The notes under the pieces are model-generated. The model was not told the DNA's origin, did not search any database, and worked only from the letters and a program-made list of their open reading frames with translations. A program made the position numbers and the translations under genes. Shown here piece after piece: positions 8,557 to 20,500 of a DNA stretch of 64,000 bases. The stretch lies in the NCBI GenBank assembly GCA_903813345.2, contig CAIIXF020000005.1, forward strand, positions 1,114,001 to 1,178,000, given 5' to 3'. The DNA comes from Owenia fusiformis (taxonomy: Eukaryota > Annelida > Polychaeta > Sabellida > Oweniidae). How positions within the stretch are numbered: position 1 is the stretch's first letter; each line of letters begins with the position of its first letter.

Positions 8557-11500
8557 GTATGTACTCTCCCCTCCAAAAGTTTTAAGAAGGAACTCTGGAA
8601 CTACTATATAGTAAGGACTAAAATTGAAAAGCTTTCATTATAAAACATTCCATAAAAATTTCTTCATTTAAAAATATTGATTTATTTTCATTTTCTTTCA
8701 GGCTCATTTGTTATGTTTGATAGCTAATGGACTGTATCGTAACAGGATGTGTAATGAGCCTTCCCTTCATGCAATAGCGCTGTCTGTTATCCCGAACAAT
8801 GTCCCCTGGCAGAGAGGCTCCACTTGTAATCTAAGCCAATGTATCAAATGGTTTATGACGACATTCACAGTCAAGCAAGGCCATACTATTAACTCTAAAG
8901 ACCTCTTAGATTACCTCATAGCGAAAGGATTTGAATCTAAAGTTGTAAGCAGTAAAATAGATTTAGTGCATCTTTTTGTGATATTTCTAAGGAGTCTTGG
9001 GTTTGAGGTTCGCTTGGTTTTATCTTTGCAGCCTCTTCCGTGGAAAAACACAAAGGTAATTGTAATTAATTAATGATTTATTTTATTTACTAATTAGTTA
9101 ATCTTTTATGTGTAATATACATATATGATGATATTTATTACAGTAAACCATATTCTCTCAAGTTTCTCTGGCTATATATCAAAATAATATACCGTATTCT
9201 CTGTAATTACCGCCCACTCTCTAATAAGCGCCCACCCCGCTTCACAAAGTTCAAGAAACATCGAGGAATCATAATAATCCATAATGAATGAAGGAATTGT
9301 TCTTTATCGGCATTCAGAAATTTCAAAAGCTACTGCGCAGATGTTCTGCGCATGTCAAGGTCGTGAACTTTCTGGTTTCTTTTTAATGTTTCTCGACTTT
9401 TACACGACTTTTGCACGAATAATGATGATCTCTCATCAAATTAGAAATAATGTATAACTTTAGATCGATATCCAGCAGTCTCTAGTGGAAATATTGAAGG
9501 TAATCGGCGATAATGACAAAGTGGGCGTGCCGGAAATAAATTAGACATAGACGGGTCTTCAACCACTGTCAATATTGTCTAAGCGATCTTTACCGTATTC
9601 TCTCCAATAACAGCACTTGTCATATTATTATTAAAATATGTTGAAGAAAATGCATTCTTGTTAAAGGACAACTGAAATAGCTTTTCTCAACTTGCAGCTA
9701 CAAAAATGCGGTTTTCTTCTTTGTAAGCCCAACGTAGAGTTCTTGCGATAGTCATTATAAAATAAATGTTAGATAACTGCTAACGGTCATAAATAACGAA
9801 ATAAAACTAACTGATCAATCAAATTGGCCCCCACGTGATAAGTAACGTCATATACAAAATATAGCTTTGGTTTATTGGTTCCTTAGTAATCACAACGTCA
9901 CGGCAACCATAGGATTGTAGTGTAAACCAAAACAAAACATTTTGGCATTATGACGTTATGGGCCACGTGGGGACCAGTGAGAGATCACGTGGGGGCCAAT
10001 AACGTCACAACCAATTCGAATATTGCTTATTAAGCAGCTATAACGATCGTTAGCGTGAAATAGTTTTCGCACTACTGATGAGAAAACATGTCCAAATACA
10101 TTCATCAAAAAATTATATTGATTCCTTTAGGTTAAAAAATACCATTTCATATCTGCTTTAAGAAAAATTGCCATACATGAAATTCCTCGGGATTTCTGAT
10201 TTCTTTCATACATGGGCGCTTATTAGAATGGTCTAAATAATGTATTTTCAATTTTCTAAACGCCCTGGGGGCTAATTACAGAGAATACGGTAATAAAAAA
10301 GAAATTTGACATCAAAAATCCACCTATTATCAGTTACTATATATTATGCAATATTAACCCTGTACTAAATATGCTGAATAAATTCAAAATACATTTCCAA
10401 TGCTATTTATGTACAGTTGATTAACTTTTGAAAATCTTATTTTTCCTTTATACTCGTATATGTTGCATTTTGTGAAAATATGTACATGTATAAAAAATAT
10501 GTGAATTATTGTCAAAAGTGTATGGCCTGATAGAATTATATCTTCACTTTTTGAAATCGACAGATACACAATAAGTTGAGCTTGGGTTTGGAAAATGGAT
10601 TGTGAGGAGCGGGTTATTTGTAGCCACCATATAAAAGTAATAAGCCTCCCCCCATAAAACACCCTATTGACAATAGATAAATTGATTCAATAACATTTAC
10701 TTATTGGCTGACATAATGATCAAAATATAGTGTACATGTATCATTTTACTCTGTATTTAACTGAATACAAATATTTTTTTATTATTTTTTTATGTTCAGA
10801 ACAAGTCACCAACAAGGAAGCCAAAATCTGATAAACAAACCATATCTAAACAAGGTTCAACCAAAAAGAATAACACTTCTAAATCTGACTCAGCATCTGA
10901 AACTTGCAAACCTACAAAGAAATCAAAGCCAAGTAAAAAGCAAGAAAAAAGCAGAGAGCATAAGCCTTTGTTGACTAAAAACAAGCAACCAAGAAAATGT
11001 GCATCAAAGTCTAAACCCATTGTTGAGGTGGACAGTGATGCGGATTTAAGTAGCGACTCTGGAGATGAACGATCATCCAAACGAAAAAAAGTTGCAAAGA
11101 AACGTGTGCACAAAGATGCTGTTCAAGATACAAAGTATGTAAAATAATGTATCATTATAAAAGATACATGTCTATACATGTGGGTGCAAAGGATAGGTAT
11201 CGATATGGTGGACTGAATTCAACAATGTTTTTCTCTTAAACCAATTATTGAAAACATCCTGTAAAAAAACATGGTCCTTTGCATATTTGCCGCTCACTTC
11301 ACTCAGTGTTTAATCTTTCAATAATTTGTTATGACTAGATGTCAATAAATATACTGCACATGTGTTACTGTAGTTGGTTTATCTCATCTTATCAGATTAT
11401 ACCATACAGTTGTATTTACATGTCAGAAATAATCTTATATCATGCATATTTTATTTCATTTAAAACCACTTGTATTTTGATTAAGCACATGAAGTTATAT

Positions 11501-14500
11501 GTCTTTTCTTAACTGTTAAAAGAAAAAGTTCCTGTACCAATAGTAGATTTTTACTTTCTGTCTCGCATTTTACAGCTCTGACTCTGAGTTTGAAGAGATG
11601 GAGAAAAATTTCAGAATTAGTCCTGTAGCTGTGACGAAAAAACCATCATCAAAACCAGAGAAGATTATATCATCAGACTCAGAAAACAGTCTTAATGGCG
11701 TAAATGGAAAAACAGGTACGTCTTTCCGAATATTTTCATTTGAAATATACAAGGGATGAATCTAGGAAATAACAATCTAGCTGGAAAGTATGCTAGATGA
11801 CCTTATAACATCCGAGATGTAGTACTGTAGAACCTTTTCAATGAAGCCAGTCTCTAATTCATATTGTTAGTACCTCAGTTGAAATACTCGATTTTGATTG
11901 GTCAACGAGCGGTGAATAATTTTAACTGTACACCGCGCAATGCATTGCCGGTGAATAATATTCCCAGCATTCCACTAAAATGACGTCATTATCAGACGAT
12001 AAAATGGCCGCCGCTAGCACTAGCCGTTTCAAAAATGTTGAAGATGAGGATATTATTAGTCTCTTAGAGAGTAAAGACAGTCAAAATACGAAGAAAAATC
12101 TAAAACTTTGTACAAAGCTTTTAGTGGACTTCGCCCAGGAGAGTAATTTGACACCATTGAGTGAACTTACTGCCGATATACTGAAATACAACATGAACGT
12201 CTCGAGGGTCTGGATCCAACTTCAAGTCAACTTCAAGGGTCAGAAAAATCTAAGATATTCTTCGGACTAACAAAACAATTATAGACCTCTCCATTCGGTT
12301 TACTGTCAAAATTATATCCCTCGACTGTAAACCTCGACCTACGGTCTCGGTTTACAGTCTTTGGATATAATTTTGACAGTAAACCTCTGGAGAGGTCAAT
12401 AATTGTATATTGTACAAATGCAAATCCCATTTGAGTGCCCCACTATGTAATGCACATCATACAGTTGGATGGATTACATTTAGATGTTTATTTGGACAAC
12501 TGTTGCTTCCTTCTGTATGTTTCCAAATGGAAGTTGATCTGCTGACCCGCCAAACCCATAATAGTGTTGACGTTGATCTTGTCTGCTGCCAAGTATAGGA
12601 TTTGTTATTTGATAATTTTCCTGAAAGTTTAATGTTATGCCTGATTCTTTCGAAACAGCTATCTTTTGATTAGTTGCTATCTGTTGATGATGCCTCATAT
12701 CATAAACCATGTACTGCTGTGTCGGATGTTTTCCTTTCCTTAGGTTAGTCACAATGCCTTTAACATTTTGTTCCATTTGCTGAGCGTAAGACAAAGCATC
12801 GATATGGCGGCCATGCTTCAAAATGGTGTTCCCGAACTCAATCCCACTCCTAATGCTCGCAATATCCATTTCAACTTCTTCCTTCTCTAACTCATATGAC
12901 TTTGTCTGAGTGTTGAAGTGGCCTTCTAGCTCATTTTTCAGCTTTATTTGTTGGGTTCGTATTTCTGCACACATCTTATCAGCAATGCCATCAATTTTTG
13001 TTGAAATGTTACCTCTTTCCTTGACAAGACGTGTTTGGGCATTGTCAATTTCTGACTTAAATTGACAGAGAACTTGGCTTATATCGCTCATTTCAGAGAT
13101 GCTGGTTTGCAATGAGGCCATCTTGGTTTTCCCTGCCTTCTCCAATGACGTACATTGATGCCCTTCGTGATCCAAGATCTTGCACGAGACACAGAGCATC
13201 TTCTCGCATTGTAGGCAATAGAACTCCATACATTTTCCCTGGTGTATTTCACAATCGATAACTTGTGAAGCCAGGATTTCTTTAGCGTACTTCCCAGCAA
13301 CGACGTCATCCATGCTGACAACTTTGTGTCCCCTGGTGAACTTGGTATTACAATGGGAGGAGCTGTGAGTGAAGCACATCTTATCGCTACAATCTAGGCA
13401 TGTGTAACTGCATTTCTCATCACAGTACTCACATTTGATCACCTTGGCAGATTTCCCCAGCGCATCCTGTAGTGTATTTATCAGAAAATTGGCCCGGAGA
13501 GATTTAACACCACCAGATGGAAGTGTAGTAACATTGCGACAGACGGGACAACTTATGTTGTTTTCCTTAGACATCTTTCTTTGCAAGCCTTCAATACATC
13601 CTTCACAGAATGTATGGAGACAGTTCAGCACCTTGGGTGTTGTCATCACTTCTAGACATATCTTGCACTCCAGGAGGTCCTGTTTTACTTCTTCAGATAA
13701 ACTGGTTTCCATTTTCACACTTGCAACTATAAAACACAGATCATTCTATAAAACACTAACACATTTCTATTGGGAAAGTCATTAATTGTAACTTTGTAAA
13801 GTTTGGAGATAAATCACACTGATTTTTGTTAACATTGTCCATCTTTAATTCTAAAAGAGATGGTGATTTATGTTATACCAAAATCATTTAAACAATCATT
13901 GGGAATTTAATTGATATTTGAACATACTTGTTGACTAGAAATTAATAATTTTCCTAAAATCAAACACAAATGAGTTATTTTACAAGTGCTTAATTGAATG
14001 ACCTTAATACAGGGTGATCCCAAAAAGTGCAACCCTCCATTTCATTAATATTTTTCTTGAATGGAGGTTAATTGCTCTGAAATTTGGCACACAAAGACTC
14101 CATTCAATGTGGGATCATCTGACAAAGTTTTAATAATTTAGTAATCATAGCCTTATATTGATAGAGTTATGGTTGTTTCAAAAAATGCTTCAAATGTCGT
14201 CCATTTTGCTGAAAACAAACTTGCAATGTTCAAACAAAACTGTTCATAACGTGGATGCATTCTTCCCCATGGGTATGGTTCTGCAATATTGTGGTAGGGT
14301 TATTTTCATACACATTATCCTTTAAATAACCCCATATATAGAAGTCAGGGGCATTGAGATCAAGACTCTGGGATGACCATGGGTTCTCCGTCCTAGGAGA
14401 GATAATCTTCTCATAGAAATGACTAGTGAAACAGACTATGCTATCATTAGAAGTGTGAGGAGTAGTTCCATCCTTCTAGAACCCCTGTTTTTGTCTATGT

Positions 14501-17500
14501 CTCTCTAGAACTGCCCAGAACTTCCTTGGAACGCCAATATTGTGCTGTGTGTTAACAGTAACAGTGTTGCCATTATCAGCCTCAAACCCAAAAGGGGGTG
14601 ATGATTTCATGTTTGGAAATTGGCAGCCCAGGCTGTGCATTTAACAGAATGAAGGGGGCTTTTGAAGCACTTTATCTGGAATTTGTGATCCCAGAACACA
14701 TTATTTCTTGAGTTTACATGTTCAGAAAGAAGGAAATGTGATTCATCCGAAAACTAAACATTGGAAATGGACGACATTTGGAGCATATTTTGGAATGACC
14801 GTAACTCTATCAATATAAGACTATGATTATTAAAACTTTGCCAGAGGATCCCACATTGAATGAAGTCTTTGTGTGCCCAGAGCAATTAACCTCCATTTAA
14901 GAAAAATATTGAAGAATTGGAGGGTTGCATATTTTGGGTCATCCTGTACATTGGATGCTAAATAACCAAACATGAGTGTTAACACTAGTATAATAACAAA
15001 ATAAACAAATATACTTACCATGTTTTTTCTGTGTTACTTCTTCAGATAAACGGGTTTCCACTTTCACACTTGCAACTATAAAACACAGATCATTCTATAA
15101 AACACTAACACATTTCTATTGAGAAAGTTATTAATTGTAAGTTGGCAAGCTGCTATCAAAAAGAAATGTTGGCCATTTTGTTTCGTTTGTAAAGTTTGGA
15201 GATAAATCACACTGATTTTTGCTTGTTGACTAGAAATTAATAATTTTCCTAAAATCAAACACAAATGAGTTATTTTACAAGTGCTTAATTGAATGACCTA
15301 AATACAGGTTGATCCCAAAAAATGTAACCCTCCATTTCTTTAATATTTTTCATGAATAGAGGTTAATTGCTCTGGAATTTGGCACACAAGGACTCCATTC
15401 AATGTGGGATCCTCTGGCAAAGTTTCAATAATCATAGTCTTATATTGATAGAGCTATGGTTGTTTCAAAAAATGCTCCAGATGTAGTCAATTTCGCTGAA
15501 AACAAACTTCACGGGTAGTATCTAAAGCCCCGCTATGATTGAAAAGTCGCGAGCAAGTTCCAGCTGAAATTGCGAGCATAGTCCTGTTTATTTGTATCAC
15601 TTTGGAAAATGAACCAAAATGATGAAAATACTTATTACCGTTCTTTGATACTCCAGCATAACTTTGGAAACAGATATATTTGACAAAAAATGACATGAAA
15701 AATGATTATTTTTTACTTGCATGAAGGAAAGGGGCGTCAACATGCACGTTTGCATAATTTACTGTTCATATAATACCTTTATCGTTAAAATAAAGGCAAT
15801 AAATACGATTTACATACTCCATAATAAATATCGGATCAAGATGGTCTGTATTGATAAGTTACTGGACAATGACACCTGCCATGGGGGTCGAAATGCATTA
15901 TTAAAGGTGTTCCAGTGGCCCCGCTGAAAACATGAGGAGGCCCCGCTGAAAACATGAGGAGACCCCCCTGAAAACACGAGCAAATTTCATGACTACCTGC
16001 TTCGATCACGAGGAAAGCTTCATCATTATTCCATGAATATAGTGAGCTTCTTTATATGAACGTACACGATAACGTATTAATGACAATCACATAACATATC
16101 ATTCTATGGCAAATTTCCAATTCCATGATCAAATTTTTATATGTAAATATACTTTGTACATTTCGGAGTTAAATGTACATTCTACATAATTCACTATTCC
16201 AAGGATTATACTTCTGAGGACACATATATTGCATTTGTTTCTTTATCCGACCGTTCATTCGTGCGTGGATTCGACCGACCGTTCGTTCGTGCGTGCGTTC
16301 GTCTGACCGTGCGTTCGTCTGACCGTGCGTTCGTCCGACGGTCCGTTCTTTCATGCGTGCGTTCATCCGACCGATTGTTCTTTTGTGCGTGCGTTTATGC
16401 GTACGTTCGTCTGTTCGTTCTTTTTGCGTTCGTTTGTGAGTTCGTTCGTGAGTGCGTTCATTCGTGCATTTTTTGTAACTACGTTCTTGCGTGCGTGGGT
16501 TCGATCTTTTGTAAATTGTTTTTTTCTATCTTTCCTCCATGCGTTCTTTTGGCCGCCTATCCTATTCATTGTTTTTTCGGCTGTTCTTCTGTCCATCCGT
16601 GCGTTCTTTCCTCGTTCGTTTGTTCGTTTGCAGGTTTTCATCAAAATTTGTCTTTCCACTGCCATATGAAAGAATGTAAATAATCAAGAAAGCAAGCAAG
16701 GACGTGAGGAAGTAAACAAGCAACAAAGTAAGTAATTGAGTAAGCAAGCAAGTGAACAATGAAGGAAGAGCAATGAAGGAAGGAAGGAAGCAAGGAAACC
16801 GAGGGAGCAAGGAAGGAACGATGCGAGTAAAGAATTAAGCAGGGAAGCTAGCAAGTAAGGAAGCGAGGAAGAAAGGAAGCCAGGAAGCAAAGAAGGAAGG
16901 AAACGAGGAAGCAAGGAAGGAAGGAAGCAAGCAAAGACGCAAAGAAAGGAAGAAAAAAAGCAAGGAAGTAAGTAAGGAAGGAAGGAAGAAGGCGAGAATG
17001 CAAGGAAGCAAGGAGGGAAGAAAGCAAGGGAGAAATGAAGCGAGAAAAGAAGGACACGAGGAAAGAATGAAGGAAACGAGGAAGCAAGGAAGGAGGAAGT
17101 GAGGAAGGAAGGAAGCAAGGAAGGAAGGAGGGAAGTGAGGAAGGAAGGAAGCGATGAAGCAAGGAAAGAAGGAAGCGAGGAAGCAAGGAAGGAGGAAATA
17201 TGGAAGCGAGGAAGCAAGAAAGGAATGGAGCGAGAAAGGAAGGACGCGAGCAAAAAAACGAAAGAAGCGAGGAAGCAAGGAATGAGGAAACAAGGAAGCG
17301 AGGAAGGATGGAAGCAAGGAAGGAGGGAAGTGAGGAAGGAAGGAAGCGAGGAAGCAAGGAAAGAAGAAAGCGAGGAAGCAAGGAAGAAAGCGAGGAAGCA
17401 TGGAAGGAGGGAATGAAGCAAGGAAGGAAGGAAGAAAGGAAGGAATTGAGGAAGAAATTTGTGAAGGAAGCAAAGAAGGGGAAAAGAAGGGAGCGAGGAA

Positions 17501-20500
17501 GGAAAAAGCAAGGAAGGAAAGAGGGAAACGAGGAAAGAAGGAAGCGAGGAAGGAATGAAGCGAGGAAGGAAGCGAGGAAGCAAGGTAGGAAGGAAGTGAA
17601 GAAGGAAAGACTGCGAGGAAGGAAGGACGCGAGGAAGCAAAGAAGGAAGGAAGGAAGCAAGGAAACGAGAAAGCGAGGAGGGAAGAAAGCGAGGAAGCAA
17701 GGAAGGAAGGAAGGAACTGAGGAAGAAAGAAAGGACGGAAGCGAAGGAACGTTGCGAGGAAGCAAGGAAGGAAGGAACTGAGGAAGCAAGGAAGGAAGCA
17801 AGGAAGGGAACGAGGAAGAAAGGAAGCCAGGAAGCAAAGAAGGAAGGAAACGATGAATCAAGGAAGGAAGGAAGCAAGCAAAGACGCAAGAAAGGAAGGA
17901 AGGAAAAAAAAGCAAGGAAGAAATTTATGAAGAAAGCGAGGAAACAAAGAAGGAGGAAAGAAAGGAACGAGGAAGGAAAAAAGAAGGGAGGGAAGTGAGG
18001 AAGGAAGGAAGCTAGGAAGGGAGGAAGCGAAGGAATGAAGTGAGGAAGCAAGGAAGGAATGAAGCAAGGAAGCAAAGAAGGAAGGAAGCGAGGAAGGAAG
18101 GAAGCAAGGATGGAAGGAAGCGAGGAATGAAGGATGTGAGGAAGCGAGGAAGAAAGCCAGGAAGCAAGGAAGGAAGGAAGCGAAGAAGCAAGGAAGGGAG
18201 GAAGCAAGTAAGCAACAGGAGATTGATATAGGAATAATATTCATAAACATTATTCTGACTAAATCATTTTAGGTTGACCTAAACGCATGTTTATTCGTGT
18301 ATCTTACTGATATCGACTTGTACTCAAAGATGGAACAGAGGGGACAGTTGAAATACAGAGAATACAGAATATTTCCTATGGACTATGTAGTAAGATCACA
18401 CGATAAAAAACGTTATACAACGATTTTAAGCGCAACATAGGATATATTGTGCTCTCGATATGCTGTATTTCCACTTGATTTCATCTCGTGCCAATACAGA
18501 ATTTTTTGAGCACAATATATCCTATACTGCACTTCAAATCATTCAATAACTTATATTACTTCAAATTATGAAAATGAGGTTAAATGTTTAACATTTCGTC
18601 CGATCTAATACTCATCACATTTCTCAGATGATCTTTCGTATTCTGTAAAATGGCATGGAAATATGATACTGCAGTTTTCCATAACAACATATCATAATAT
18701 GAACTATATTAACAGTTGTGTTTGCTGTTATTGAGAATTGTATTGACAAATAATGTATTCATCAAACTGGGTACAATAGTGGATCAAGGTGGGTACGAAA
18801 GTGGGAGATTTTCAGGGTATAATCGGGATTCACTCCATTTTTGAGAGACACTTGCTCCTGTTTTCAGCGGGACCTCCTCATGTTTTCAGCGGGGCCTCCT
18901 CCTGATTTCAGCGGGATCTTAGCTTAATTGCTCCTGCTAGAAGCGGGGCCTTGAGGGATATAATAAAATTTAAATATAAAATGTTCTGTAAAGCTTTAGG
19001 AAGTGAAACTCGGTACATCTTTATTTCATATCACTATCGTTATTTCAACCACAGGACAACATCGTTCTTCACCAATAACGTATAGAAATATAAAGATTCA
19101 AAATGATACTTTCTCTCTTCAATTGACAAATAATGAACCACAGAACGACCGTTCTTGATACATTTTTTCCAGCAGTTGCTTTTTTAGTCTCAATACCATG
19201 TAATCGTTGGTAAAAATTAAAAGAAAACGTTTTTTAAATCATACAATTCAAGAACACAAAAAAGAACCCATGACTTCTTTTTATTCCTCGCGATTTCAGC
19301 GGGAACTTGCTCGCGATTTTTAAATCATAGCGGGGCTTTAGATACTACCCGTGAACTTACAATGTTCAAACAAAACTGTTCATAACATGGATGCATTCTT
19401 CCCCATGGGTATTGCTCAAATTTTTGCGGCCATTGCTTGTTGGAGTTCTGCAATATTGTGGTAGGGTTATTTTCATACACATTCTCCTTTAAATAACTCC
19501 ATAAATACAAGTCAGGGACTTTGAGATCAGGACTGTGGGATGACCATGGGTTCTCCGTCCTAGAATAGATAATCTTCTCATAGAAATGACTAGTGAGCCA
19601 GGCTATGCTATCATTAGAAGTGTGAGGAGTAGCTCCATCCTTCTAGAACCACTGTTTTTGTCTATGTCTCTCTAGAACTGCCCAGAACTTCCTTGGAACG
19701 CCAATATTGTGCTGTGTGTTAACAGTAACAGTGTTGCCATTATCAGCCTCAAACCAAAAGGGGGTGATGATTTCATGTTTGGAAATTGGCAGCCCAGGCT
19801 GTGCATTTAACAGAATGAAGGGGGCTTTTGAAGCACTTCATCTGGAATTTGTGATCCCAGAACACATTATTTCTTGAGTTTACATGTTCAGAAAGAAGGA
19901 AATGTGGTTCATCCGAAAACTAAACATTGGAAATGGACGACATTTGGAGCATATTTTGGAACTATTTTGAATATTTTTAAAACTTTGCCAGAGGATCCCA
20001 CATTGTATGAAGTCTTTGTGTGCCAAATTTCAGAGCGATTAACCTCCATTTAAGAAAAATATTGAAGAAATGGAGAGTTGCATTTTTTGGGTCATCCTGT
20101 ACATTGGATGCTAAATAACCAAACATGAGTGATAACACTAGTATAATAACAAATATACTTACCATGTTTTTTCTGTGTTTTTTTCCCCATTTTCACACTT
20201 GAAAACTATAAAACACAGATCATTCTATAAAACACTAACACATTTCTATTAAGAAAATCATTAATTATTGTAAGTTGGCATGCTGCTATCAAAAAGAAAT
20301 GTTTGCCAATTTCTTTCGTTTGTAAAGTTTGGAGATAAATCACACTGATTTTTGTTAACATTGTCCATCTTTAATTCTAAAAGAGATGGTGATTTATGTT
20401 ATACCAAAATCATTTAAACAATCATTGGGAATTTAATTGATATTTGAACATACTTGTTGACTAGAAATTAATAATTTTCCTAAAATCAAACACAAATGAG

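Larger units (their letters stand above)
15510..19353. mobile_element. Composite non-autonomous TIR transposon, 3844 bp, 5-bp target duplication
   Basis: Begins cacgggtagtatctaaagcc and ends with its inverse ggctttagatactacccgtg; the terminal repeats match over about 60-65 bp. Flanks are aactt on both sides (15505-15509, 19354-19358). The intact mariner copy A holds the uninterrupted site with a single aactt (14218-14222), proving insertion and a 5-bp duplication. Inside are a second pair of inverted subterminal repeats, a GTTCGTGCG-rich array and a 1.5 kb polypurine array. No transposase is visible. CAC-starting ends plus a 5-bp duplication are features of Transib/RAG-type transposons, but the class is unproven. 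Confidence 0.85.
15305..20099 (-). mobile_element. Tc1/mariner-type element, copy B, split by a 3.8 kb insertion
   Basis: Left part 15305-15509 and right part 19354-20099 are the two halves of the element seen at 14010-14946, with TA flanks at 15303-15304 and 20100-20101. Removing the insert and its duplicated 5 bp leaves about 946 bp, close to copy A. Confidence 0.85.
15032..20183. repeat. Copy 2 of the triplicated segment
   Basis: Begins ttacttcttcagataaacgg, matching TRIM codons 2-12 on the - strand but with the start ATG changed to GTG (ccactttcac). It continues with the same acceptor-like site and flank, lacks an internal stretch of about 130 bp present in copies 1 and 3, and contains mariner copy B with its own insertion. 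Confidence 0.8.

Noticed and set aside
13088-13785. Other frames over the RING/B-box gene
   Set aside because: Shadow frames; only the 12480-13712 frame shows RING and B-box ligands.
16169-16683. Arg/Ser/Phe-rich frames over the GTTCGTGCG array
   Set aside because: Repeat artefacts in a simple-sequence array inside a transposon.
16684-18250. Very long open frames on both strands (up to about 500 codons)
   Set aside because: They consist only of Leu/Pro/Ser/Phe or Lys/Glu/Arg repeats produced by the purine microsatellite; no start context, domain or splice sites.
20184-20300. A second functional TRIM start in copies 2 and 3
   Set aside because: Copy 2 has GTG instead of ATG and both copies lose the coding similarity within a dozen codons.
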